From Plazaster borealis (lineage: Eukaryota > Echinodermata > Asteroidea > Forcipulatida > Labidiasteridae): a DNA stretch of 64,000 bases. Below, piece by piece: positions 34,030-45,500 of the stretch; the first letter of the stretch is position 1; every line of letters begins with the position of its first letter. The translations under genes and the position numbers were made by a program. The notes beneath the pieces are model-generated. The model made no database searches. It saw only the letters and a list, made by a program, of their open reading frames with translations, and was not told where the DNA came from. The stretch lies in assembly GCA_021014325.1 (NCBI GenBank), contig CM037473.1, positions 1,316,501-1,380,500 on the forward strand. Direction: 5' to 3'.

Positions 34030-35221
34030 GCAGGGCACGGTTTCTAAGAGCTAACATGGATCTTAAGATTCGTATCAATCTTAATTCCTCAGCGAAGTAT
34101 GAACCTTGGCGTGTTTTTTTAATCTAACCCTGGCCTTAGTAGAATTTAAGGCTATGTGCAGTGGTTACAATTATTCAGTCGTTAAGCACCATGTATACAA
34201 AAATTCTTGGGAAAGAAAAGTGAGGTCTCAGAGAAAAGTTGAATGTTTAAATCTCATCATTTAACCAACTACAATAATAACATCAAATTTAATGAGTGCG
34301 TCACTTTGAAATAATTCCAAACTTGGTTTTCATTAGAAAAAACCCCCACAATCAATGTGCCCACTTGGTTGCCCTCATTAACCTAAAAATCCAATCAAAG
34401 CTTAAACAGTGATCTCATTTTAAGATGTCGCAGTACAGAAGAAAAAAATGACAAAATTAGTGGCCCTTGAGATTTGATCGATCCTAGGGAGATACAAGCT
34501 TCCTGAAAATCTATTTGTAGGAAAGAGCTTTATTGTCTTGTAGATAGTTTTCCAATTTTGAGTCTCGTCGCTAACCTTCAGGAGGATCCCAACAAATGGT
34601 CATCATCCAGAAATAAACCATAACAAAAATACCACACAATTGTCCCCATCTACCTGAGTAATTTGCTGAGACTTCCAAGATTAAGCTAACCTCTCCAGAC
34701 CCAAGGAAAGAAAGAAAGAAAAAAAAACCCTATAAATGGCAGATAGAATTAATATTACATGCATTATCGGCATTAGCATTGTGTTTGATTCCATTTAGAT
34801 GGATGCCAAGGTTATCAGAATGCCAATATCACATTCTTCGTAATAAATCATCTAATCCAGACTTCCGCCTCGCCAAGGAACGGAACACAATATGTAACAA
34901 AGAGTACCGGGAGATGAGGGTTTCTCCTGTTGAGCGGGGGGGGAGAATTGCCGTCGTCGTTGGGTTCTTCTGTTTGATATAAATGGAGAGGGAGGACGCG
35001 CATTTATTGGTAGTCGGTCCTTAGGGAGTGTGGGTGGATGGTGGATTCAAAAGAAAACAACTTGAAATAGGGTATGGTATATTTCTAGAAACGTTCTCTA
35101 CAAAATTAAATAATTCTTCCAAACAACAAACTGTAGCAGGGCGATGCAGAAGGCAGTTTACACGAAAAATTCACTGGCATTTCAAGACAAGAAAGAAAAC
35201 TTCAGTAAAATCACCACAAAC
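34030..35221. other. No gene recognised
   Basis: No supported exon or repeat. The frame at 34779-34982 (+) is short and unassigned. Confidence 0.4.
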
Positions 35222-35641
35222 CTATAGACCTTAACTCTTTCATGCGCCAACCTGTCGCTAGTAACTGGTTTAAATCCCTTCAGAAAAATAGTAGTAAAAC
35301 GAAAAATAAAGATCACACAGCCACACAGTTTTCAAAATGGGAAAGAGGACTCTTGAGGGTGCTATTGTGACCTGTTTTTAGGGGGTCGCCATTTGCACAC
35401 AAAAAAACAAGTAAACAATTAATGTGTCCATATGATCAATTTATCACAAAAATAAATGGTTCATGAAAGGGTTAATGCATTGATGTTGACACGCCGCCAT
35501 TAGAGGTAAAACGATGATGACACAATGGAAAACACACAGCTATGTACGCACGGCGCACAGGATTGACCAATGAGCAACCTTCTTTTGAACTCTAGCCGAG
35601 GGCACCCTCCTCAAATGACGTCATGTGCATAAGGTCTATAG
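35222..35641. mobile_element. CTATAGACCTTA-ended MITE split by a TTAA element
   Basis: The left end is CTATAGACC plus TTAA (35222-35234). The sequence after the insertion (TTAATGCATTGATGTTGACA from 35472) continues it. The right end TGCATAAGGTCTATAG (to 35641) is the inverted counterpart. With the insert removed, CTATAGACCTTAATGCA faces the complement of CTATAGACCTTATGCA. The core, including CGCCGCCATTAGAGG and CCAATGAGCAACC, is non-coding. Confidence 0.78.
35235..35471. mobile_element. piggyBac-like MITE, CTCTTTCATG ends
   Basis: A 237-bp element flanked by TTAA at 35231-35234 and 35472-35475. The ends are CTCTTTCATG and CATGAAAGGG. It is inserted in a TTAA of the CTATAGACC element. It has no coding capacity. 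Confidence 0.82.
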
Positions 35642-36384
35642 ATGTTTCATTAGTTAACATTATCCAGTACTCCAACATTTCAAAAGAGATTTTATAAAGT
35701 AAAGACTGGTCAATTTGACTCTCATTTTGTCAGTTCCAGCTCACATTTCAGCCAAAATGGTGTTTTAATCCTGATAGCAAGCTAAAAAAGACTAAGTTTT
35801 ACGCAAAAAGGCACAACAGTGATTTCTATAAGTGAAAATCTACAAATGAGTTTGAAATTAACAGAAACTCCATGTTTACGGGTTGTTGAATTCCTCTGAA
35901 GAAACAAGATACCGGAATGTGATATCATCTAACAGTGATACAAATTTACATGTAATATTTCTTTTGAGAAAGAAATTTAAGCTATATTACGGGTTTTATG
36001 TTCCTCCATGGTGGATTCTACACTCCGTGGGTACTCCAAAATTATCATGGAAAAAAATTCTGTCTCAAGTTATTTTGCCCTCTACAATTAGCATAACACA
36101 AGCATAACAAAGATTGGGAACAAAATATTGTTGTTTCATTGCAACAACTTCAAACCTCCTAAAACAGCACTTATGTTACACGCAAGTTTGAAAGTGTCAA
36201 AATGTCCCATCCTAACTAAAACATCCCGGATGTATACACAAATACAATAGGCGCTGGGAAAAAAAATGTTTTTACACAAGATACAATGCTATAAGACCCA
36301 TCTTTTCTCTCCTCGTAAGTAGTCTGGGTTTCTCCAGTCTGCCCCCCTCCCCCCGCCCCATCTTTCTGGCTTTCTCTTTGTTTC
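35642..36384. other. No gene recognised
   Basis: Nothing supported. The frame at 35883-36107 (+) is short and unassigned. Confidence 0.4.
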
Positions 36385-36455
36385 TCTTTCCAGCGCTTTG
36401 CATCCTCTGGTAAAAGGCGCTTTATAAATGTCCTGTTTATTATTATTATTATAAC
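36385..36455 (+). repeat. SINE/LINE 3' tail fragment
   Basis: CAGCGCTTTGCATCCTCTGG, AAAAGGCGCTTTATAAATGT and a (TTA)n run at about 36438-36452 form the familiar 3' end of CR1-like or SINE retroposons. Only the tail is present. Confidence 0.6.
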
Positions 36456-38880
36456 CAAATTGGGATCTGACATTGTACTGATTTCCTTGCGACCACTCAC
36501 CAACTACTGAAAATACACCCATGTACGGTTTACAAATCCATTAAAACACAGTTTTCAAAACAATCAAATGAATAAATTATATGGGGAGGGGGGGGGGGTT
36601 AGGTGGAGGATGATTCTCCTCTTGACCTAACAAAGCTAAAGTCTAACTATGAGAGACAGCACAACGCAGTCCGTAAAGGGACGACCCATCAGTCTCCCCA
36701 GCGGCTAAATAAAACCTCAAGCGGAAACTGCACAGAAAAGAAAAACATCTAGGTAAATCTTGCTCAGAGAATTCCCACATAAAAAATTCACCCGCAAAAA
36801 AAAAGAAGAAGAAGAAGAAGAAGGAGGAATAAAAGATGGAGATGGAGGAGACAGCCGAGGGGGGATCGCTCAATGAATAGAGCTAAGCTAGCCTGCTGGG
36901 ACATTTTACCCAAGGGAAATTATACGGCTTAGCTATCTAATTCGTCTTGTAAAGGCCCAATGGTGTATGGCATCAAAAGATTTAGGGGTAAGGGTTTTCA
37001 AACTATTACGAAAGGGAAAGACTTGCCGTGGAGACAGCTGTGAGGGGGTTTGGAGATCTAATCTGGATGAGCTTGGCTGACCTAAGGAGAAATCTACAAT
37101 CTGCTTCAATATAGATGACGTGGGTTCTAGTGGTCTTTGGCTGACAAATGTTTAATAAAAGGGGGATTTATTCGGAATATTATAATCTGGCATTTTCAAA
37201 CAATCTGTGATTCGTGTTTTTAAAAACAATCTGTGGGGGGAGAAAAAAAATGTACTGCAATCTTAAATAGAAGGGCATACGGGTATGGCCATCTAGAAAT
37301 GTCAACAGAGATTCTCTGCTTTTGTTCTATGTTTGTTCTATTTAACAGAACAAGCGACAAACGATATAATAATATAAAATATAAAATAATAATATAAAAA
37401 GAAAGAAAACACAAAAACAAAAACAAACGCAGAGTAACTGATTGCTCAAAATATGTGGTTAAAAAGGTCTTTGCAGCTAAACAAAATATATAATACAAAA
37501 ATTAAAAAACTCAACAATTCTGGGGGTCCTTTTTTTTCCTACTTAATCTTGGAAACCATGCAGTAACAAGGTGATTTTTGTTTTGAAGTAAAATACCAAT
37601 TATCTGTTCAGGTACGTGCTCTACAATAAGATGCCAAGTTCAGTCATATCCGCCATTTTGACAAACTTTATATAATCTCTTCTATCGTGAGAAAAACAAA
37701 AGGTCAACAATTTCAAACCATAAAAAGATGAATTTCTGACAGCTATTTTTGTTATCCAGTTTGAGTGACAGAAGGTTTTAATGGACTGCTGATTTGATAA
37801 TTGAATGTAACTTGGTTTTGATGCAATGTCTCAAGGTACATGCTCCGTCCATTACGGCGATAAAGTCCCACGAAGGTTGACAGATGAAGAAGATTGAAAC
37901 CGTGGAGATGGACAGCGGCGGAGGCAGCGCTTTCCCGACAGTCATGCGTGTACATCGAGGTTCAGCATTTCAACACTCTATCTCATCGGGTGTGTATCCG
38001 AGATCAGTATGGCTGTACACTTGACTGTATGTGTTAACCCTCATTGAACCCCTTGGTCGTGATTCTGAGAAACTTAAACCGAGGTTAAATATCACAATGA
38101 CCTCATCTGGCTCTTCCTAAGTCAAGGGTTAACCATACTATCACCATTCAAGGCTCTCATCCTATCTCTAATCACACTATCATCCTTACAGGGTTGTTGC
38201 CAGCCAAACTTAAATCTTTATACTAGTTTGAATCCATTCACCTTGCGATATTAATGTTCACCATGCAGGCAAAATGTGGGTGGCAATGACACGGGAAAAA
38301 AGAAGAAAACATCTCACCATTTGAACTAATAACATCATAACAGATTCACAGGCACTAACAACTACATTCCAGACATTCTGGGGCCCTCTCCTTGGTATAG
38401 AAAATACATCCTCACGTCTTACCTTCTCAAATCTGCATGAGATTCACCCCCGTCTTTTGAACACCCATACCCAATAATCAAAAGATGAGGGAGATGAAAT
38501 TCTCCTCTCTATTCAAACCCCACATCAAAGCCAGATCAATATTCATAAAAAACAACCTCTACCACGGTCATAATCTTACTGGGGATCACTTCATTTAAGA
38601 GATCCGACGCAAAATGTTTACCAACCCTCTGCTTCCTCGGTATGTTTTCAACCGACGATGCTCATGAGATCTGTAAACGTTAATCAGTATTCCTGGGGAT
38701 CAGCTCTCCCCTGCTGGCTGCGTTTGCCCCTTTTTCACTCAATGTTCAAAGAGATCTCTTCTGATAAGTCAAACTCCAATAGATCTAAACTATAGCCATT
38801 ATCTCTGTCTTGTTCCCCGACAGCAATAGCAATAATGCATACTAGTTCTCATAACATCAACCAGGGGAGTTAGACTATAT
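36456..38880. other. No gene recognised over 2.4 kb
   Basis: Simple tracts only: a G-run at about 36588-36598, an AAG tract at 36798-36826, and an A-rich tract at 37370-37425. No exon with plausible splice sites stood out. Confidence 0.4.
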
Positions 38881-39294
38881 GTGATGCGATCAAGCAAAAT
38901 GAGTCGTTTGACGACCCAGGTCATTTTTCATTTTTTGTATACATTTAAAAAGAGCATAATGCTTTAAAACTGTTAAAACCCGATGTTGGTACCACCTTTG
39001 GTTCAAAAGTTATGAAAGTAGAAACACAAAGAGATGCGAGAGATTGAAACTGAGAAAAGGGAGTTTAAAGTCGAGTTGTTTATTGAAACTACATCAGCAC
39101 ATTTTCTTTCAATGCTAATTTTGACCCCCTTTTTATGTTATTTATCAGGGAGGAAGTTGCCAATATAAAATAAGATATATTTTGGCAATTAAACTTACAA
39201 AACAAAATATTTTTGAACATTTCACCCCTGTTGGCTTGTTTCTCCGTACTGATATTTCCGACAAACGACTCATTTTGTTGCTTGATCGCATCAC
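38881..39294. mobile_element. 414-bp inverted-repeat element
   Basis: The left end GTGATGCGATCAAGCAAAAT, continuing GAGTCGTTTG, faces the complement of the right end, which reads CAAACGACTCATTTTGTTG then CTTGATCGCATCAC. The pairing is about 30 bp with one or two differences. Flanks are CTATAT and CTATTT, a possible short, imperfect target duplication. It is non-coding. The superfamily is unknown to me. Confidence 0.8.
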
Positions 39295-41657
39295 CTATTT
39301 TCCCCTCAAGCCTCGGTTTTGTTATGTCCTGGTTTATGAATCAAAGTAAAAACAAGATGGCTGCCCTATGAGTCTACCGGGCACATTTACAGACAGGATG
39401 TATGACGCCGTGCATGTGATCTATTGTAAATGATTTCACGCTCTCTCCCCATCCCCAACTTTTGAACTCTCCAAAGAGACTTTTCCCCCTCAAAGAAGGG
39501 GGACACATATTGTCCAACTAGAATGAGCCACAAAGGAGGCCTACTGACACTGTGATTGATATCCATGGCGTACATGAATATGTACATGTTCGATGAGTAA
39601 CTTCATCTTAGTCTCAATCCCTCACACTGAGCAGTGGAGAATTCCCCTGGCTTTGGCTAACCTCCCCCCCTCCACGGAGCGCCTCACCTATTCTTCAGGT
39701 AGTACAGTCCCCAATCACACCAGATCATCAATGCAGCAAGCCCAGGGTTTAATACCCCTACGTGACTCCATAAATGAAACAGATCATGTGATTCCCAAGA
39801 CGGGCTTAGCGACAATGCCGGCCACATCTGCGGGGATGCCATATTGATTGAGAGTAAAATGGGTTTCTTTTCTTTCAGACCTTATATCCTGCCCACCGTC
39901 CTCTCTCTTCTTCTCTACTGAAATCTTTTTTAAGAATGATGAGTTCTGTAAAATTGTTAGGTTTCATTTTACAGAGTGAATGAATGGCTAAATATTGATC
40001 TGCAATGCTAGAAATCCTCTCTTGCCGATTACAATCAGAAAATCAGCCTCTGTTAAAATTAACAACTTCCAGTTAATAGTTTTCAGTTCAGAGCAGCGTT
40101 CAAATGAAACTCTGTTTGAAGTTGATAATTTCTCTCTTCTTTTATGGTTCCAGTGTGAAAGGAAATGCAATCACCAAACACTCTATGAATTAAAGCCATC
40201 AGATTAAATTTCTGTGGAATTTGTTTGTTGTTATCCGTCACCATTATTTAATAACCCTCTAAATGGTGACTTTTTCATGGATTTATAATGGATGAACGTA
40301 GTTGTATATCTCTTCACAAAACCATCAATAGTAACATTTCAATGGGGAGGTATAATTAAATGAAAGCAGTCATGGAACAAAGCAGTCAACTCACAGAGCT
40401 AACAAGCTACTACAATAGTCGCTTAACAAATAATTACTATCACAACTGTCGACACGCTCATTGTCACACAATGGAAATGCTCACTAAAGCCAAACTGCTT
40501 ATTGTGTTCCTTATTTAACCTTGTAAGAGAACCTCTCACCCCCGAATTCTTCTTGTCGAGCCGAATTCCGTCCATAAAAGAAATTATTTAAGTTGTCAAT
40601 GAACAAGCCACACAACATTTTTGATTTGGCTGGTACCCTGCGAAGTACAACTTTTGTGGTCGGCAAGCTGACGCTATACAAAACATGAGTCTTGGCGTAT
40701 AATACACCATGTGTACAATGCACTTCTTAGAGTGATGCTATCACATGTTCCAACTTCCCCCTTCAACTCATCCCCAAAAAACCGCTCCCGCTAATTCTTC
40801 TAAACTCATTCAGGCAACCGAGACATCCACCGCCGAAATTAAATTTTCAAACGTGGCCATCCATTTTTTTTCTTCCCTCTCTCTCTCTCCTTCTTAGATG
40901 CAGTCTTCTTCTTCTCTCGGGGTTTTTTCTCTCTCCCCGCAGGGCATGGACAGGGAATCCAATCAGTTAGCGATGGGGGAAAACAAGAGTGACGGAACAA
41001 TTTGCAGTGTGTGGACATGTGTGCGGAATTGGAGAATCATTGTGGCGTAAATTGCACGCCGCGGCGGAAAATGCGACAGCCCCGACTGCCTCTCCCAAAT
41101 GGATTACATGTATAATGTAAGGATTTATTAATAATGCGTGCTATCACACCAGACAAGGTGGTGCACGGGACACAATCTTGTTTGGGTGGTTTATTAAATG
41201 ACAGAAAGGTCACACGGAAATAACCACAGGGTCAGTTTTTGACGGGATTTCATTTTCTGCTTTGGGGAAGTAGTGCTTGGGGCATTCAGTCGCACACAAA
41301 AAAATACCTAATTGGATAATTTGCGAATAAACAAGCTGAGGGAAAGTTGTTATAACAAGGCAAAATAATAACATGAAAATTAATTAGAATGGCTATAAAA
41401 AATCAATCGGAAGTTGCCCGCAAGGGGTGCAGATTTTGCCACATGACATGATACATGTATGACAATGAAAAATCACAGCATATCACACAAAGATACAATT
41501 TATACACAGTTTAGGGAAAAACTTATATGATTTCAAAACTTATAATGATGTCATCTTTTCAAAAAAAACAGCAATATGGGTAGTCAGGTTGTGAGAAAAC
41601 AATACTTAACTTTCAATGTTTGAATACCATCATTATTCTCACAACGACTGGATATTA
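39295..41657. other. No gene recognised over 2.3 kb
   Basis: No supported exon. The frame at 39593-39847 (+) has no recognisable domain. A pyrimidine-rich tract (TCTTCCCTCTCTCTCTCTCC) lies at about 40870-40895. Confidence 0.4.
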
Positions 41658-41826
41658 TTTTCGCACAAATCAAGTACTTTTTCACACAAATTGGGTACTT
41701 TTTCACAAAATGTGTGTATTTTTTTCACTCAGATCAGGTACTTTTTCACACAAATCTGGTACTTTTTCACACAAATTTGTAATTTTTTACACAGATCAGG
41801 TACTTTTTCACAAAAATTTGATACTC
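41658..41826. repeat. About 21-bp T-rich tandem repeat, 8 copies
   Basis: Units of the type GGTACTTTTTCACACAAATC recur about eight times, with variants (TTTTTTTCACTCAGATCA, AATTTTTTACACAGATCA). Overlapping open frames at 41616-41880 are by-products. Confidence 0.85.
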
Positions 41827-41939
41827 CATGATGGACAAATCAGTTCTTATTCTAAAAAGTCCTCCAACTCAAATTTCTAGGAATTGTAATTTTTAGAAAT
41901 GAAACTTAACTTTTATTAAATTTGGTTAAATTCTTCTTA

Positions 41940-41999
41940 TTTTTTTATTTTATTTTTATTTTTTTATTTTTTTATTTTATTTTTTTGTGGGGGGGGGGG
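41940..41999. repeat. T-rich tract followed by a G-run
   Basis: A TTTTTATTTTATTTTT-type tract runs into GTGGGGGGGGGG. It is simple sequence; such tracts are error-prone in assembly. Confidence 0.85.
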
Positions 42000-42030
42000 A
42001 TGAAATGAAATTTCATATAAATCTGGATGA

Positions 42031-42530
42031 AATGATCATTTTAGCCTTGATTGCAAGGCTGTCTTTATTTGTCCACGAACACACGGAGTCCATCTAAGCA
42101 CCGTCCACGCACACGCAGTACACTGATTCCACGCACAGGCTTGGTGCGTGTGCGTGTTTATCGTCCGTACAGACAGTGTATGCAGAGCTGCCAACATTTA
42201 CATCTTGCAATCAGGGAGATTTTGTGCAACAATCAGGGAGATATTTAGAATTACATTCAACATAACAGGGAAAAAGTTTCCATAATCAGGGAGATTTTCA
42301 AATTTGTTCATCAGAATATGGAAAGATTGGTTTATTTTCAGGGAACTTTCTGCAGAATCAGGAAGAGTTGGCAGCTCTGGTGTATGTGTGTAATATCTGA
42401 TTATGTGTGTGGACTGTCGGGCAATGGTCTACTCTAGCGTTAGCGGACTCCGTGCGTAGACTCAATGCGTGTTCATCTGTCGTTCTTTTAAACTCGCGCA
42501 AACAGCCTTGCAATCAAGGCTATGATCATT
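42031..42530. mobile_element. 500-bp palindromic-end element with a hAT-like insertion inside
   Basis: The left end has AATGATCAT, then TAGCCTTGATTGCAAGGCTG; the right end has CAGCCTTGCAATCAAGGCTA, then TGATCATT. Further in, ACACGGAGTCCAT and CGGACTCCGTGCG also pair. The terminal word GCCTTGATTGCAAGGC is nearly self-complementary, so each end can form its own small hairpin. The hAT-like element at 42183-42379 lies in the middle. Confidence 0.8.
42183..42379. mobile_element. hAT-like MITE with 7-bp target duplication
   Basis: A 197-bp element with perfect 13-bp ends CAGAGCTGCCAAC and GTTGGCAGCTCTG, flanked by GTGTATG at 42176-42182 and 42380-42386. Ends beginning CAG and duplications near 8 bp are typical of hAT elements. 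The interior repeats AATCAGGGAGAT several times (near 42209, 42231 and 42282). There is no transposase. Confidence 0.88.
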
Positions 42531-43245
42531 CTGGTCTATTCCCCTTTTTATACAGAATGGGATTACTATGAAGCAGGTTCAATATTCTTAGAGTACCAGA
42601 CGTCAGGAACTAAACTCAACCTCATCCCCGATGGTTGACCATGTTATAGTATTTTTGTTATCTTTAATGTAACTCCAGTTCCTCAATAAGGATTACAACT
42701 CCAGAAATCAGCAAAAACATTGAGACTTCAACTATCCCAGAGGACAATCCAATCATCCCCACCCATCATAGCAACTGATTATTATGGGTAGCGTTAACGC
42801 CTCTTACGCCTTGCTCTGCCCTGTGCCAGACTGAATAAAAATGACACAATGGTGTGCATTTGTTTACATTTTGTAATTGAATATTAATGTCCGACTTTAG
42901 GGCGTGTGTTCACAAATGTGATTGGTCGATACATTGAGAGGTGGAGCTTATTTTATCAGACCATAGTAATTTAAGAATCACTCTTGGTTTGAACCCTACT
43001 TCTCCATAGACTGATCCATTAGGCACTGACCAATCACAACCGTGATCACGAGCCCGAAAGTCTGACACATTATGAAATTCCATTATGAAATGTAGCCATG
43101 TTTTCTCATACGAATAGCTGTTTCATGTCTTTTGCGTTTGGCGAGGTAGATGCATTTATGTCTTACAATCTATCCATTTGCAAGACATTTGCCATGATGG
43201 ATGTGGATTAATAGATCTTCCATTAAAAGTATGAAAAGACCGTGC
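42531..43245. other. No gene recognised
   Basis: No supported exon or repeat in this stretch. Confidence 0.4.
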
Positions 43246-43380
43246 AATTCTCGCGCGTATTTGAATACTTTCGGGACCACTTTGGTCCTGTGTACATTGC
43301 TTTAGGAAACAAACTCGCTCACTTTCACGGGTCCTAATGTCCTAATATGGGCGAGACTTGCACAGTCTTTTGGGAAAGAC
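43246..43380 (+). repeat. Interspersed repeat copy, GCGAGACTTGCACAGTCT family
   Basis: Matches 46005-46125 in the same orientation, both about 125 bp: GCGTATTTGAATACTTT..., GGTCC, GTACATT, GGAAACAAA, GTCCTAAT, ATGGGCGAGACTTGCACAGT. Identity is perhaps 60-65 percent by eye. The gap at 45501-46000 lies directly before the second copy. Confidence 0.6.
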
Positions 43381-43471
43381 CTGGTTGACACCAGCACAAA
43401 ACTCTCCCAGGGTTCACCTCCAATTTCGAACTGAACTCCTGCTTGGGGTATAAGAAAGTTTCAATGCGTTC

Positions 43472-43710
43472 GATTCACAATACAGTGAGCCCTCTACAGT
43501 TTACACCAGCGGAGGCAATTGTCGACCCCAATTGTTTAAGTTTGAAGGAGGAAGGTCATAATTGTTTGTGTTTTATGGCATCAGATGGTATTTCTGGTGG
43601 GGGCTGGTTAATGTTTTTCACATGAGTCAGACATTTAAAGGTTTTCTTAAATTTTTGGCAAAAATAGACTCTCCAAGGTAAACTGTAGAGGGCGCACTAT
43701 ATTGTGAATC
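43472..43710. mobile_element. MITE with GATTCACAATA ends
   Basis: The left end GATTCACAATACAGTGAGCC, continuing CTCTACAGTTTACACC, faces the complement of the right end GGTAAACTGTAGAGGGCGCA, continuing CTATATTGTGAATC. About 34 bp are paired with few mismatches. The 239-bp element is non-coding. The frame at 43443-43625 (+) overlaps it and is not a gene. Confidence 0.82.
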
Positions 43711-44260
43711 CATTGTAATATCCAAGATCGGGACAGCCCTAGGAGGCAACAATACTTACCATATAACCACTCCCCGATCTGGAATGAGAACTCACCTACA
43801 AATCACAGAGAGAGAAAAAAGGGAAAATATAAAAAATTACAAATTAGAAAATCCACTCAAAAAATCTTTGAAAGGGACAAAATATGATACTCTTTAACTA
43901 ATCAGGGTGGTTTACTGAACATCATTAGTCATGTGGAGTCATTGATGGTCTCAATGTGTACACAGTACCAGAATATTAATTATAATAAATACAAGTAATA
44001 ATGTACACGAGCTGGCATGTCCGCTAAACCCTATTTAAGGAGCATTAATTGTGGAGAGGCAAGGGAAGATTTTCTGATTAAAAGCATATTGAACCCTGGA
44101 GCAGGACATATTATAGTAGCTATTTTTGTTTCCCCCGCTATTAGAGAGAGTTTGTTTTGTTTTTGAGAAGATGAGTGAAGCAGAGGAAACCACCATCCCA
44201 GGGCAGAATATACTTTCAATTAAATGTACATGTATGTATGTGGGCCTACTGTACGTCCTT
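43711..44260. other. No gene recognised
   Basis: No supported exon or repeat. Confidence 0.4.
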
Positions 44261-44261
44261 G

Positions 44262-44868
44262 AAGTTATTATACAGGATTGGTTGTTTAGTTTTTGTCAGA
44301 AAGCTTACTGATTACGAAGTTCATACTAGAAGCATTTTTTCTGTGAAATATTTCCCTCTGAAATGAAGTCATTTTTGAGAAAACTGTGTCTGAAAACATA
44401 ATATAATTTGGGGTTGAATAAAGAAATATTTACTAGAGCAGGATTTGAACCAACGACCTCTGGTTTAACGTGCCGGCGCTTTATCAACTGAGCTATCTAG
44501 CCCTATGTTGGCGGTCTCCCTATTTTGTTAACATGTTTGTTCGAGGGTGCTAGTCAGAATCCATTCAACCTGTAACTGCCGTGTAGCCAGGGATCACACC
44601 CAAGTTTACGACACAACCTGGGAAGCGGCAGCCATGGGATCACCTAAAATAACGCAACAGCTGATTTTGGGTGTTACTACCAAAATTAATGACAATGTGT
44701 TTACATGCTGGAAAATTGTGCATGGTTTTCACTATTTTCTTCTGGCTCACAACAGCCGATTAAGCAACAATTTTCACAGGTTTGTAATTTCATGTAGATG
44801 GTTGATCAAAAAAAAAATGAACACTGTCTGCAACTATTTTGTCATCTGTACCAATCCTGTATAATACT
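44262..44868. mobile_element. Inverted-repeat element split by the tRNA-related repeat
   Basis: The left end TTATTATACAGGATTGG (44265-44281) faces CCAATCCTGTATAATAC (44851-44867). The left part to about 44400 and the right part from 44645 are the two halves; the 241-bp repeat at 44404-44644 interrupts them. The left half matches the reverse complement of 50165-50310 (AAGTTCATACTAGAAGCATT, TGTGAAATATTTCCCTCTGA). Confidence 0.75.
44404..44644 (-). repeat. tRNA-related interspersed repeat, copy 3 (inserted)
   Basis: Same family as 14096-14379: minus-strand box B-like GGTTCAAATCC (complement of 44441-44451), AGCTCAGTTGA (complement of 44484-44494), body with TAACTGCCGTGTAGCCAGGG and GGGAAGCGGCAGCC on the plus strand, end GGATCACC. 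It is inserted in the 44262-44868 element, so it is the younger of the two. Confidence 0.8.
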
Positions 44869-45197
44869 TTTAAAGGGTTTGTATAACTGGTTTTTTTTTT
44901 TTTGGGGGGGGGGGTGTTTATTTGTTGAATATCAATTTGTTTCTTGAAGATAATATAATCATTTCAAATGTTATTGTGAAACTAACTGCAAAACGGCTCA
45001 AATAGAGCAGATCTATGTGTTGGTTTGTTTTCTTGTGTAGGTTTTTTTTTTTCTTTTGAGGGATCTCAAGAAGAGGTAAAAAAAATCCAATCTCATTCAG
45101 AAACAATAAAATTGCAGTAATCATAATCGCTCAAATTCCCTAGATATTAGTGCGGTTACTTAGTGCAGTTAAAACCTTTTTCAAGCTCTTGACAATT
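44869..45197. other. No gene recognised; T-run plus G-run
   Basis: A run of 13 T followed by 10 G lies at about 44890-44914. Otherwise AT-rich. Confidence 0.45.
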
Positions 45198-45312
45198 CCA
45201 TAAGTTATCACACAACCGGGAGTTCTTGCGTCTCATATCCAACAAGCCTCGTTCGATATGGGACGCAGACGCACTATATTTTTCCGAATTCCATGAGCGC
45301 GCATGTGATAAC
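45198..45312. repeat. Small imperfect fold-back
   Basis: Nested pairings: AAGTTATCACA with TGTGATAAC, and GCGTCTCATATC with GATATGGGACGC (one mismatch), around a loop near CAAGCCTCGTTC. It could form a cruciform or be a short MITE; no target duplication is seen. Confidence 0.55.
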
Positions 45313-45500
45313 AAATTTATCTGCAAGGAAACTTGACGCAGAGCTTACACAGCTCATTAGAAGAGGTTTGATATGGGCCGTGAAATACAAGTTAATATCA
45401 CACTCTTGTGTCAACCAATCGACCAATCAGAATCAAGGATTCAAATTTGCATGAAGATAATTGTTTGTATCTTGATGCATTGATGTAAGGCAAGAACCAT

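Noticed and set aside
39593..39847. 84-codon frame rich in Pro, Ser and Thr as a possible exon
   Set aside because: No splice sites bracket it convincingly, no motif is seen, and its length is within chance for this window.
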